Below, one piece after another: positions 52,235-60,842 of a DNA stretch of 64,000 bases. The stretch is from Mesorhizobium sp. WSM3860 (lineage in GTDB: Bacteria; Pseudomonadota; Alphaproteobacteria; Rhizobiales; Rhizobiaceae). Below the pieces are notes generated by a model. The model saw nothing but the letters and a program-made list of their open reading frames with translations, was not told the origin of the DNA and did no database searches. The position numbers were made by a program, and so were the translations under genes. The stretch lies in contig NZ_NSGF01000013.1 in assembly GCF_002294995.1 (NCBI RefSeq), positions 62,001 to 126,000 on the forward strand. The letters run 5' to 3'. How positions within the stretch are numbered: the stretch's first letter is position 1; every line of letters begins with the position of its first letter.

Positions 52235-54238
52235 ATGCTCGGCAAGCTCGACTGGTCTGCCATTCCCTTCGATCAGCCCATCCCGCTGGGTGCCGCCCTC
52301 ATCGTCTTCCTGGCGGCCGCCGCAGTGCTGATCTGGGTCACGGTGAAAGGATACTGGCCCTATCTCTGGGACGAATGGATAACCTCGGTCGACCACAAGC
52401 GCATCGGCGTCATGTATATCGTTCTGGCGGCGCTGATGCTGCTGCGCGGCTTCGTCGACGCCGTGATGATGCGCACGCAGCAGGTGCTCGCCATCCACGG
52501 GCCGGGCTACCTGCCGCCCGAGCATTACGACCAGGTCTTTTCGGCCCACGGCACGATCATGATCTTCTTCGCCGCGATGCCCTTCGTCATCGGGCTGATG
52601 AACTTCGTCGTGCCGCTGCAGCTCGGCATCCGCGACGTCGCGTTCCCGACGCTGAATTCGGTGAGTTTCTGGCTGACGGCGACCGGCGCGCTGCTGGTCA
52701 ACATCTCGCTCGTCGTCGGCGAGTTCGCGCGCACCGGCTGGCTGCCCTATGCGCCGCTGTCGGAGACGACCTACTCGCCGGGCGTCGGCGTCGACTATTA
52801 TCTCTGGTCGATCCAGATCTCCGGCGTCGGCACGCTGCTCACCGGCGTCAACCTGGCGACCACCATCCTCAAGATGCGCGCGCCGGGCATGGGCTATCTG
52901 CACATGCCGATGTTCTGCTGGACATCGCTCGCCTCCAACCTGCTGATCGTCGCGGCCTTCCCGATCCTCACCGCCACGCTCGCCATGCTGACGCTCGACC
53001 GTTACCTCGGCTTCCATTTCTTCACCAACGAAGCCGGCGGCAACCAGATGATGTTCATGAATCTCATCTGGGCGTGGGGCCATCCGGAGGTCTACATCCT
53101 GGTGCTGCCCGCCTTCGGGATCTATTCCGAGATCTTCTCGACCTTCTCCTCGAAGCCGCTGTTTGGCTACCGGTCGATGGTCGCCGCGACGCTGTTCATC
53201 TGCATCGTCTCCTTCATGGTCTGGCTGCACCACTTCTTCACCATGGGCGCCGGCGCCGACGTCAATGCCGCCTTCGGCATCGCCACCTCGGTCATCGCCG
53301 TCGGCACCGGGGTCAAGATCTACAATTGGCTCTTCACCATGTATGGCGGGCGGGTGCGCTTCGACACGCCGATGCTGTGGGCGCTGGGCTTCGTCACCAC
53401 CTTCATCATCGGCGGCATGACCGGCGTGCTGCTCGCGGTTCCGCCGGCCGATTTCATGCTGCACAATTCGCTCTTCCTGGTGGCGCATTTCCACAATGTG
53501 ATCATCTCCGGCGTGCTGTTCGCCGCCTTCGCCGGCTTCACATACTGGTTCCCGAAAGCCTTCGGCTTCCGGCTGCATGAGGGCTGGGGCAAGGCCGCGT
53601 TCTGGTTCACGCTTGCTGGCTATGTGCTGGTCTTCGTGCCGCTCTATATCCTCGGCCTGCTCGGCATGACCCGCCGTCTCCAGCATATCGACTTGGACAT
53701 GTGGACGCCGTGGCTGATCGTGGCGGCCTTCGGCATTTTGGTGATGATCGTCGGCGCCGCCTGTCAGGTCGCGCAGCTCGTCGTCTCGATCAGGCATCGC
53801 GAGGAATTGCGCGACGAGACGGGCGACCCTTGGGACGGCCGCTCGCTGGAATGGTCGACATCCTCCCCGCCGCCCTTCTTCAACTACGCGCGGCTGCCGC
53901 ATGTCGAGAACGAGGAACCCTACTGGACCATCAAGCAGCGGGCGATGGAGGAGCAAAGGCCCGGCGAGGACGAAAGCTATGAGCCGATCGAAATGCCGCG
54001 AAACAGCCCGACCGGCTTCGTCACCGCCTTCTTCAGCACGCTGATCGGCTTCGCGCTGATCTGGCACATCTGGTGGCTGGCGATCGTCGGCTTCATCGGG
54101 GCCTACATCACTTTCGTCGTCTTCGCCTGGCGAGAGCATGGCGACTACGAGGTCTCCGCGGAGGAGGTCGAGCGCATCGACCGCGACGGCAGGGCCGCAC
54201 AGCTTGCCTGGCTGCGCAGACGGGAGCGCGTGGCATGA
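52235..54238 (+). CDS. cyoB: Cytochrome bo3 ubiquinol oxidase subunit I
   Basis: A 667-residue heme-copper oxidase subunit I holding heme b, heme o3 and CuB. Seen: DEWITSVDHKRIGVMYIVLA, VFSAHGTIMIFFAAMPFV (heme b His), the WAWGHPEVYILVLPAFGIYS block with the cross-linked His-Tyr pair, and HHFFTMGAGAD with CuB histidines. The ATG at 52235 matches the E. coli N-terminus and stands six bases after GGGAGG; an ATG at 52229 overlaps the cyoA stop and is the alternative. It pumps protons while reducing O2. Confidence 0.96.
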   Translation: MLGKLDWSAIPFDQPIPLGAALIVFLAAAAVLIWVTVKGYWPYLWDEWITSVDHKRIGVMYIVLAALMLLRGFVDAVMMRTQQVLAIHGPGYLPPEHYDQVFSAHGTIMIFFAAMPFVIGLMNFVVPLQLGIRDVAFPTLNSVSFWLTATGALLVNISLVVGEFARTGWLPYAPLSETTYSPGVGVDYYLWSIQISGVGTLLTGVNLATTILKMRAPGMGYLHMPMFCWTSLASNLLIVAAFPILTATLAMLTLDRYLGFHFFTNEAGGNQMMFMNLIWAWGHPEVYILVLPAFGIYSEIFSTFSSKPLFGYRSMVAATLFICIVSFMVWLHHFFTMGAGADVNAAFGIATSVIAVGTGVKIYNWLFTMYGGRVRFDTPMLWALGFVTTFIIGGMTGVLLAVPPADFMLHNSLFLVAHFHNVIISGVLFAAFAGFTYWFPKAFGFRLHEGWGKAAFWFTLAGYVLVFVPLYILGLLGMTRRLQHIDLDMWTPWLIVAAFGILVMIVGAACQVAQLVVSIRHREELRDETGDPWDGRSLEWSTSSPPPFFNYARLPHVENEEPYWTIKQRAMEEQRPGEDESYEPIEMPRNSPTGFVTAFFSTLIGFALIWHIWWLAIVGFIGAYITFVVFAWREHGDYEVSAEEVERIDRDGRAAQLAWLRRRERVA

Positions 54239-54921
54239 GCGACATCACGGCCGGCAGTGCGCCCGATCCTTACCGCCTCGGACGCTCCGGCGGGCATGGC
54301 CATGGCGGACACGGGCATGGCCTGCTCTCGGCGACCGGCCACGGCCAGGGCGGCCCGGCCTCGAAGTTCGTCACGGTGGCTTACGGCTTCTGGATCTTCC
54401 TGCTGTCCGACATCATCATGTTCTCGGCTTTCTTCGCCGCATATGCGGTCCTGTCGACAGCGACCGCCGGCGGGCCATCCGGCAAGGAGCTATTCGAGCT
54501 GCCGCGGGTTGCGGCGCAGACGGGGCTTCTGCTCACATCGAGCTTCACCGGCGGCCTGGCGACGCTCGCGACCCACCGCCGGTCGATGGCCGCCACCCAG
54601 TTCTGGCTTCTGGTCACCGGCCTGCTCGGCGCAGCCTTCCTGTTTCTCGAGGTACAGGAATTCGCGGCGATGGCGAGCGAGCAGGCAGGCCCTTCGCGAA
54701 GCGCCTTCCTGTCAGCCTTCTTCGCCCTGGTCGGCTGCCACGGCACCCATGTCGGGCTCGGCCTGCTCTGGCTCGGCACCATGATGGCGCAGCTCTGGGT
54801 GAAGGGCTTCCGGCCGGAGATACTGCGCCGGCTCCACTGCTTCGGCCTGTTCTGGCACGCGCTGGACATTATCTGGGTCGCCATCTTCACCCTGGTCTAT
54901 CTCTTGGGGGCGTCGCCATGA
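54235..54921 (+). CDS. cyoC: Cytochrome bo3 ubiquinol oxidase subunit III
   Basis: A 228-residue subunit III with five predicted helices. The N-terminal His/Gly-rich run (GGHGHGGHGHGLLSATGHGQ) is distinctive and could bind metal ions; it is absent from E. coli CyoC. Family segments are FWIFLLSDIIMFSAFFAAYA, LFLEVQEFAAMASEQAGPSR and HGTHVGLGLLWLGTMMAQLW. It overlaps cyoB by four bases (ATGA) and cyoD overlaps its own stop likewise. Confidence 0.95.
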   Translation: MSDITAGSAPDPYRLGRSGGHGHGGHGHGLLSATGHGQGGPASKFVTVAYGFWIFLLSDIIMFSAFFAAYAVLSTATAGGPSGKELFELPRVAAQTGLLLTSSFTGGLATLATHRRSMAATQFWLLVTGLLGAAFLFLEVQEFAAMASEQAGPSRSAFLSAFFALVGCHGTHVGLGLLWLGTMMAQLWVKGFRPEILRRLHCFGLFWHALDIIWVAIFTLVYLLGASP

Positions 54922-55328
54922 GCGACATCGACAGCCGGACGGACGAGGAACTCGACCACCGCGATTCGGCGCCGGGCGAGGAGCGCATCACCGAGCACGA
55001 GCTGGCGGGAGGGCTGTCGGGCTACCTGCTCGGCTTCGGCCTCGCGATCCTGCTGACCATCGCCTCTTTCCTGGCGGCGCAGACCGGGCTGATCTACCAG
55101 CCGGCGGTGATCTCGGCCCTGGTGGTGCTGGCGATTGCGCAGATGGGCGTGCATCTCGTCTTCTTCCTGCACCTGACCACCGGGCCCGACAACACCAACA
55201 ACGTGCTCGCGCTCGCCTTCGGCGTGCTGATCGTCGCGCTGGTCGTGATCGGCTCGGTCTGGATCATGGCCCATCTCAACCTGAACATGGCTCCGATGAG
55301 CGCCCACCAGGCCAGGATGATGCCATAA
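54918..55328 (+). CDS. cyoD: Cytochrome bo3 ubiquinol oxidase subunit IV
   Basis: A 136-residue subunit IV with three helices: GYLLGFGLAILLTIASFLAA, PAVISALVVLAIAQMGVHLV and FGVLIVALVVIGSVWIMAHL. The N-terminal 40 residues are acidic. It is the last gene of cyoABCD, overlapping cyoC by four bases. No heme o synthase (cyoE) follows, so heme o must be supplied from elsewhere in the genome. Confidence 0.94.
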   Translation: MSDIDSRTDEELDHRDSAPGEERITEHELAGGLSGYLLGFGLAILLTIASFLAAQTGLIYQPAVISALVVLAIAQMGVHLVFFLHLTTGPDNTNNVLALAFGVLIVALVVIGSVWIMAHLNLNMAPMSAHQARMMP

Positions 55329-55386
55329 GGCGGTCGGCCCGCCGGCTGGGGCGTTTTCACCGTCACGGCCAGCTCGATCGAAGTCA

Positions 55387-55412
55387 TGACCCCATGCCAA
55401 GGCATGGGGTCA
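55387..55412. terminator. Bidirectional stem-loop between cyoD and the sulfite-oxidase-like gene
   Basis: A perfect 12-bp inverted repeat (55387-55398 with 55401-55412) around an AA loop. It lies in the convergent gap between cyoD and the minus-strand gene ending at 55448. No long T tract follows on either side. Confidence 0.6.
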
Positions 55413-55447
55413 CATCGATCTCAGAGGGTTGATAGGCTTGCCGCCAG

Positions 55448-56605
55448 TCAGTGAATGGCGATGCGTCGCGTCACCTGACCGTTGCTTTCCCAGTAGGTAT
55501 GCTTCTTGGCGATGATGGGATCGTCCATTGCGGGTTGGACCTGCCCTCCAGTACTGACCGCACGCGAGGTGACTGTGTGCTCCCCGGCGGTGGGCTTGGG
55601 CCAGTCGACGGACCATATCTTCCAAGCGAAGTCCGCCTTTTCGGTTTCGTCGATGGTCGCCGGCATCCATGGCCCGTTATCGATCTTCACCTCGACCCGC
55701 TCAATCGGCGCGCCCCAGGCCGCCCCGACGATTCGGTAATCATTGCCGATATGAGTGACCCGGGCCGGTGCAGACTTCAGGCGCGCCCGCCCGACAGAGG
55801 TTTCCACCCATACCGTCTCTCCGTTGTGCTCCTCCTCGCGCAGCGTGACGTAATCGCGTCCCATGAACTGGTTCACGAAGCGTTGGTCCCTGACTTCGAT
55901 TCGCTTGAGCCATTTCACGTTCGCTATCCCGTACCAGCCCGGCGCTATCAGCCGCAGCGGGAACCCGTTATCTGCAGGCAAGGCTGTCCCGTTCATCTCG
56001 TAGCAGAGGATGTTTTTGGGGTCCAAGGCGTCGGCGAGCGACATGCTGCGCGCAAAGTTCTGCGTGAACTTGACGTCGTCGGCTCGCTTGATTTCTCCCT
56101 TATCGGTGCCCCAGAAGACAACCTCGATACCACTGTCGAGGACGCCGACCTCCTCAAGGATCGGGGCGAGCGGCGTACCTGCCCAGCGAGCATTGCCAAT
56201 CCCGCCATTGAAGAACGGTAGGCCAGTATTGCCCGAACATTCGACCGTGAACGTGACTTCCTGGCGCGGTCGAGCCTTGATGTCGGCGAGCGTCAGGGCT
56301 GTCGGCTTTTTGACGGAGCCGCCGATTTCGAGCTTCCACGTGCTTTCGTCGATGACCGGCCGGTTGAAATGCGCGATTGAAAAGAACTTGTCGTTGGGCG
56401 TCACCCAGGAATCGAGATCCTCCCACACCAACTGGTTTTTGATGACTTGCGGAACCGGGTTCGGCGGCAGCTGATCGAGCCATTTGATGACTTCCTCGCC
56501 GGCCCGGGTTGGAAAGGCATAAGCAATGCGCGATTGAAAGGACGCCAGCGCTACGAGGGCTGCCCCTCCTCGAACCATGAATTCACGTCTGGGTAGGTAA
56601 TGCAT
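55448..56605 (-). CDS. Tat-exported sulfite oxidase-like molybdoenzyme
   Basis: A 385-residue periplasmic enzyme. A Tat signal (LPRREFMVRGGAALVALASF) precedes the sulfite-oxidase Mo-cofactor domain: the Mo ligand Cys123 in FTVECSGNTGLPFFNGGIGN, and GFPLRLIAPGWYGIANVKW. A C-terminal Mo-co dimerisation domain follows (GAAWGAPIERVEVKIDNGPW). No cytochrome c subunit gene (sorB) is adjacent, so the electron acceptor is unknown. The ATG at 56605 lies ten bases after GGAGG. It could oxidise sulfite or another small oxidisable anion. Confidence 0.87.
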   Translation of the reverse strand: MHYLPRREFMVRGGAALVALASFQSRIAYAFPTRAGEEVIKWLDQLPPNPVPQVIKNQLVWEDLDSWVTPNDKFFSIAHFNRPVIDESTWKLEIGGSVKKPTALTLADIKARPRQEVTFTVECSGNTGLPFFNGGIGNARWAGTPLAPILEEVGVLDSGIEVVFWGTDKGEIKRADDVKFTQNFARSMSLADALDPKNILCYEMNGTALPADNGFPLRLIAPGWYGIANVKWLKRIEVRDQRFVNQFMGRDYVTLREEEHNGETVWVETSVGRARLKSAPARVTHIGNDYRIVGAAWGAPIERVEVKIDNGPWMPATIDETEKADFAWKIWSVDWPKPTAGEHTVTSRAVSTGGQVQPAMDDPIIAKKHTYWESNGQVTRRIAIH

Positions 56606-56611
56606 GATCAC

Positions 56612-57073
56612 TTCTCCTCCAGTGAAAAGCTCAGTTCTCCTTCAGTGATAGATGCGAATAGCGACCGGGATCGCGCAAAGCAGAAGCCGGACGCGGCGGG
56701 CAATGATGAGAGCGAGTGGAACAACCCCGAGTTAGAAGAGCGCCCTAGTTGAAGCGACGTCTCCCGCTCTCAATTCGCCGGCTTATCAGGTCCGAGCCGG
56801 CGATCTTCGACTATAAGCCCTATCTGTCGTCGTGGCGAGGCCAAGGCTCGCATCGTGCTCCAAGATTGAATGCCGCCGAAGATTGGTGCGTTGGATCTTG
56901 TCAGCGGCATGGACCTGGTCGGCACCGATGTCAGCTTTGAGGCGTTGCCGATCCTGCCAAAGTCCGACCCGCGGCGCCCCACCAGGTCTTGACGAAAATC
57001 GGCGGGCCTGTTTGAGACTCGGGTAGATGGGGACATTTGCTCCACGGGGAGATGAGCAGGCGGTGGGCAGGCT
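56612..57073. other. Intergenic region without a supported gene
   Basis: A 460-base gap between the divergent sulfite-oxidase-like and aminopeptidase genes. Short frames on both strands lack family similarity and start sites. It holds the two promoters; I see no clear operator or repeat. Confidence 0.5.
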
Positions 57074-58132
57074 GTGAGGCGCGTTTTTCGATTGCTCGCC
57101 GCTGCGATCATCGCGTCCGGCGTGACCGGGTGCACCAGCGTTTCCTATTACGCGCAGTCGCTGGAGGGCCATGTTGAGATCATGGCGGCGCGCAAAAATG
57201 TGCGGAAGCTGATCCGCGATCCTTCGACGCCTCAGGCATTGCGCGCCAAGCTGACGTCGGCCAGCGCCATACGTCGCTTTGCCACGGATGAAGTGGCGCT
57301 GCCGGAAAACAGCAGCTATCGCAGCTATGTCGACATCGGCCGGGACGCTGTAACCTTTGCCGTTTTTGCCGCGCCGCAATTCTCGCTCACGCCAATAACA
57401 TGGTGCTTTCCGGTCTTCGGCTGCGTTCCCTACCGGGGTTACTTTTCCCGGAAATCGGCGGCTGAAAGCGCTGCCGAGCTGCAGCGACAGGGGCTGGACG
57501 TTTACGTCTCAGGCGTCACCGCATATTCCACGCTTGGATGGTTCAGCGACCCGCTGCTCAGCACCATGCTGCGTCAGGACGACACCTATCTCGCAAGCCT
57601 GATCTTCCATGAGCTGGCGCATCAGAAAATCTATGTGAACGGCGACTCCTCGTTCAACGAGGCTTTCGCGGTTTCGGTCGAAACCACCGGCGTCAGGAAA
57701 TGGCTCCGCGCCACCGGCAATCGCGCCGGATTGCGCCGCTACGAAGCCAATCGCAAGCGCAGCGCCGATTTTCTCGGTCTGATAGCGAAAACCCGGGACG
57801 AGTTGCGGCAGGTCTTTGGAAGTCCGCGTAGCCCACAGCAGATGGCCGCTGCCAAAGCAGCCACGATCGACAGGCTGCGGATGCGCTACCGGCGCATGCG
57901 CGATACGCGTTGGGCCGGATACCGGGGCTATGACGCCTGGTTCGATAGCCCGATCAACAACGCAAAGCTCGCCGCGACTGCCGTTTATGGCGAACAGGTT
58001 CCGGCGTTTCTTCGCCTGTTCGACTTGTGCTCCGGCGACTATCCAAGGTTCTACGCCGCCGTTCGACGGATCGGGAATTTGCCCGGACCTTCGCGCGCCC
58101 AGGCGCTGAAGACTGCGGCTGCGTGCGATTGA
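57074..58132 (+). CDS. Lipoprotein zinc aminopeptidase (DUF2265/Aminopep family)
   Basis: A 352-residue predicted lipoprotein. The N-terminal signal ends in a lipobox (VTGCTSVSYY). The metal site is HELAHQ at residues 179-184, with a downstream Glu in NEAFAVSVETTG. The family also has conserved AYSTLGWFSDPLLSTMLRQD and PINNAKLAATAVYGEQVPAF. These fit the putative aminopeptidase family with a zincin fold at the outer membrane. The start is GTG at 57074 with no strong Shine-Dalgarno site. Its physiological substrate is unknown. Confidence 0.85.
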   Translation: MRRVFRLLAAAIIASGVTGCTSVSYYAQSLEGHVEIMAARKNVRKLIRDPSTPQALRAKLTSASAIRRFATDEVALPENSSYRSYVDIGRDAVTFAVFAAPQFSLTPITWCFPVFGCVPYRGYFSRKSAAESAAELQRQGLDVYVSGVTAYSTLGWFSDPLLSTMLRQDDTYLASLIFHELAHQKIYVNGDSSFNEAFAVSVETTGVRKWLRATGNRAGLRRYEANRKRSADFLGLIAKTRDELRQVFGSPRSPQQMAAAKAATIDRLRMRYRRMRDTRWAGYRGYDAWFDSPINNAKLAATAVYGEQVPAFLRLFDLCSGDYPRFYAAVRRIGNLPGPSRAQALKTAAACD

Positions 58133-58287
58133 CGCTGACAGCCGGAGGGCAGCCCCGCCCTCTGCGCGATGCTGGCTTCAGCGTCATGCCAAGGAAATTT
58201 CATATGGCAGCGCCAGCCCCCACTCCGTCTCGGCTTCGCCAAGCCACCTCTCCCCCATGTGCATGCGGCCACCGCATGAGACTGCGC

Positions 58288-58321
58288 TAAAAAACAAAAA
58301 AAGGCCCCTTGCGGAGCCTTT
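58288..58321 (-). terminator. Rho-independent terminator for the 76-residue gene
   Basis: On the minus strand, a stem of aaaggc/gccttt plus inner pairs is followed by a long T-rich run (complement of 58288-58300). It lies about 40 bases downstream of the gene ending at 58363. Confidence 0.8.
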
Positions 58322-58362
58322 GTCGCAATAGGCTTTGTCCGGTGCCCGGTCGGCGTGCGGCC

Positions 58363-58593
58363 CTAGCTTGAAAACGTCACGGTCACGCCGCGCTGGCGGA
58401 AATAGGCCTGCATCAGCTTGCGGCCGGCGCGGTTGTTGTGCGCCAGCTTGGCCGGCTCGAACACCACTTGTTTGAGCCCTTCCCGCGCCATCGCCGCCTT
58501 GAGCGTCGCGATATGCGCATCGATGTCGGCATTGTCCGCGCGGATCGAGGCATAGATGCTTTCGGTCGCTTCGGCCACGGTCGGTTCGCTCAC
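58363..58593 (-). CDS. Small conserved-looking protein of unknown function
   Basis: A 76-residue hydrophilic helical protein. It opens SEPTVAEATESIYASIRADN and closes LMQAYFRQRGVTVTFSS. The GTG at 58593 is preceded by a good 'gaaggac' site, while the longer frame would run through a terminator. It lies between two terminators and so has its own transcript. I do not recognise the family; it could be a nucleoid or stress-associated small protein. Confidence 0.6.
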   Translation of the reverse strand: MSEPTVAEATESIYASIRADNADIDAHIATLKAAMAREGLKQVVFEPAKLAHNNRAGRKLMQAYFRQRGVTVTFSS

Positions 58594-58640
58594 TTGTGTC
58601 GTCCTTCGGTTGTTGCGCGGCGGCTTAACCGGACCTGAAA

Positions 58641-58669
58641 ACAAAAACAAGGCCCGCATGGGGCCTTGT
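58641..58669 (-). terminator. Rho-independent terminator of the sugar ABC operon
   Basis: A 9-bp stem (58647-58655 with 58661-58669) with a 5-base loop is followed on the minus strand by TTTTTGTTTT. It lies 30 bases after the end of the binding-protein gene. Confidence 0.88.
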
Positions 58670-58697
58670 CGCACTCACCTCTCAGCAGAACCCTGCC

Positions 58698-59684
58698 CTA
58701 TTTTCCCGCCAGCTGCTTGGCGTTTTCCGGCGTGATCGCGGTGGTGTCCACCGTCACGGTCGGCTCGACGGACGTCGCGCAGTCGAGCAATATCTTCTTG
58801 GCCATGTCGATCGCTTCCTTAGCGCCGGTCGGATAGGTGAAGGTCGCCGCCCAGTCGCCCTTGGCGACGGCCTCGATGCCGCCGGCCGGGCCCGGCAGGC
58901 CGTCGGTGCCGATGATCTTGACCTCTTTGCCTGCGCCCTTGGCGGCCAGCAGCGCGCCCGCCGCCATCATGTCGTTCGAGGCATAGAGCACCTTGATGTC
59001 GGGATGCGCCTGCAGCATGGCGGAAAAGGCGGTCTGGGCTTTGTCCGGAACCCAGTCGGCGGCCTGCTCGGCGACGATCTGGATTTTCGGGTTGGCTTTC
59101 ACGCCTTCCTTGAAGCCGTTGAGACGCTCCACCGCCGGCGTCGAGCTCGGCAGGCCTTCCAGCACCGCCGCCTCGCCGCCATCGGGCAAAAGCTTCGAGG
59201 CCGTGTATTTGCCGGCTTCCTCGGCGATCTTGAAATTGTCGCCGCCGATGAAGGCGGTGTAGTCCTTGCCGGGGTCGCCCACCGTCTTGCGGTCGAGCTC
59301 GATCACCGGAATGCCGGCGTCCATGGCGCGCTTCACGGCCGGCGTCAGCGGGGCGGCCTCGAAGGGCGAGATCAGCAGAAGGTCGACCTTCTGGGTGATG
59401 AAATTGTCGACCTGCGAGGTCTGCGTGTTGACGTTGCCGGCGCCGTCGGCGATCTGCAGCGTGAAGCCCGGCACTTCCTTGGCCGCCGCCGTCAGCTCGT
59501 CATTGACGTGCTGGCGATAGGGCTCGGCGTTGTTGGCCTGCGAAAAGCCGATGACGAACTGGCCGTCCTTGGCGCAGGCCTTGACCATCGGCTCGGCTGC
59601 CTGGGCAGTGCCCGCTACGCACAGGCCGGCGCCCGCCAGCAGCGCGGCCCGCAGGACGCGCGATCCTCTCAGTGTGGTTCTCAT
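58698..59684 (-). CDS. Sugar ABC transporter periplasmic binding protein (RbsB/YtfQ type)
   Basis: A 328-residue periplasmic binding protein of the LacI-fold type with a Sec signal (LRAALLAGAGLCVAGTAQAA). The domain reads FVIGFSQANNAEPYRQHVND, DLLLISPFEAAPLTPAVKRA and IPVIELDRKTVGDPGKDYTA. The start of the mature protein and the two-lobe layout are close to YtfQ (galactofuranose) more than RbsB, but the sugar is not certain. It is the last gene of the operon, separated from the permease by an 87-base gap with a stem-loop. Confidence 0.9.
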   Translation of the reverse strand: MRTTLRGSRVLRAALLAGAGLCVAGTAQAAEPMVKACAKDGQFVIGFSQANNAEPYRQHVNDELTAAAKEVPGFTLQIADGAGNVNTQTSQVDNFITQKVDLLLISPFEAAPLTPAVKRAMDAGIPVIELDRKTVGDPGKDYTAFIGGDNFKIAEEAGKYTASKLLPDGGEAAVLEGLPSSTPAVERLNGFKEGVKANPKIQIVAEQAADWVPDKAQTAFSAMLQAHPDIKVLYASNDMMAAGALLAAKGAGKEVKIIGTDGLPGPAGGIEAVAKGDWAATFTYPTGAKEAIDMAKKILLDCATSVEPTVTVDTTAITPENAKQLAGK

Positions 59685-59700
59685 ACTCAGTCTCCTCCTC

Positions 59701-59718
59701 GTCTGGCCGAGGCCAGAC
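59701..59718 (-). promoter_or_regulatory. Intercistronic stem-loop between permease and binding-protein genes
   Basis: A perfect 8-bp inverted repeat (59701-59708 with 59711-59718) with a 2-base loop. It precedes the binding-protein gene by 16 bases and may stabilise its mRNA or mark a processing site. Confidence 0.6.
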
Positions 59719-59771
59719 CTTTGGTTGCAGTGCTAGTTTCCAGTCTTTTGGGGAATGCTGCCGCCGGCCTC

Positions 59772-60842
59772 CTATCGTCCCAAACCCTCGCGGCGGCGAA
59801 CGAGGGATTGAAGCACTGCCGCCAGGACGATGATCGCTGCGGTCGCGAGCAACTGCATGGCGGGGGTGATGTTGTTGAGCTGAAGGATGTTGGCGAGAGC
59901 GCCGAGCATGATGGTGCCGGCGACGGTGCCGACCATCGAGCCCGCGCCGCCGAACAGGCTGGTGCCGCCGATGACGACGGCGGCAATCGCCGTCAGCTCA
60001 TAGCCCATGCCGTCATTGGCGCTGCCGAAGTTGAACTGGCCGGCATGGACGATGCCGGCAAGCGCCGAGGCAAAGCCGGTGATGGCGTAGACAGAGATCT
60101 TCACCATGGACACCGGCACGCCGGAAATGCGCGCGGCGCGCTCGTTGCCGCCAACGGCATAGACATAGCGGCCGAAGCGCGTGGTGTTGAGCACGATGGT
60201 GGCTATTGCCGCAAAGATGATGAAGACGATCGTCGCCACCGGCACGGTGTTGTCGAACAGGCGCTCGCCGAGCACGGCGAACACCGGCGGTGCCAGGCCC
60301 GGTCCGTCACCATAGGAAATATTGATGTACTGATTGCCGGAGACGACCAGCGCGAGGCCCCGCGCCGCCTGCAGTCCGGCGAGCGTCACGATGAAGGGCT
60401 CGAGCCGGAAGCGTGTGGAAATCGTGCCCTGGACAATGCCGAAGACGGTGCCCATGACCAGCACGGCCAGGATGGTGGCGATGAGGCCGAAGCCGCCGGA
60501 GATCATCATGGTGGCGGTGACGACCGCGGAGAGACCGAGCACCGCGCCCACCGACAGGTCGATGCCGGCGGTGATGATGACGAAGGTCATGCCGATCGCG
60601 ATGATGCCGGTCTCCGACACGGCACGCACGATGTTGGCGATGTTGTCGGGGTTGAGGAACAGGATCTCGCCATGGCGCCGGGGCGAAAAGATGACGCCGC
60701 CGATCGCCACCAGGACCAAGCCGATCAGGCTCTGGAAGCGCACGATGATGGCCAGCGGGTCGACGCGATGCTTGGACGCCGCGGGCGCCGCCGGGCTTGA
60801 AGCCGCCGTGGAGGCCGCCACCGAAATCTTCTGGTCCGACAT
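59772..60842 (-). CDS. Sugar ABC transporter permease (RbsC/YtfT type)
   Basis: A 356-residue permease with eight to ten helices. The N-terminal 35 residues are Ala/Ser-rich and cytoplasmic. Family motifs: TFVIITAGIDLSVGAVLGLS (ribose-type permease signature), VYAVGGNERAARISGVPVSM and AVVIGGTSLFGGAGSMVGTV. Its start shares one base with the ATPase stop (TGATG), so the two are translationally coupled. Confidence 0.93.
   Translation of the reverse strand: MSDQKISVAASTAASSPAAPAASKHRVDPLAIIVRFQSLIGLVLVAIGGVIFSPRRHGEILFLNPDNIANIVRAVSETGIIAIGMTFVIITAGIDLSVGAVLGLSAVVTATMMISGGFGLIATILAVLVMGTVFGIVQGTISTRFRLEPFIVTLAGLQAARGLALVVSGNQYINISYGDGPGLAPPVFAVLGERLFDNTVPVATIVFIIFAAIATIVLNTTRFGRYVYAVGGNERAARISGVPVSMVKISVYAITGFASALAGIVHAGQFNFGSANDGMGYELTAIAAVVIGGTSLFGGAGSMVGTVAGTIMLGALANILQLNNITPAMQLLATAAIIVLAAVLQSLVRRREGLGR

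Noticed and set aside
52016..54139. A 707-codon frame opposite cyoB
   Set aside because: It mirrors cyoB, with His/Asp/Arg-rich composition typical of antisense frames, and has no recognisable domain.
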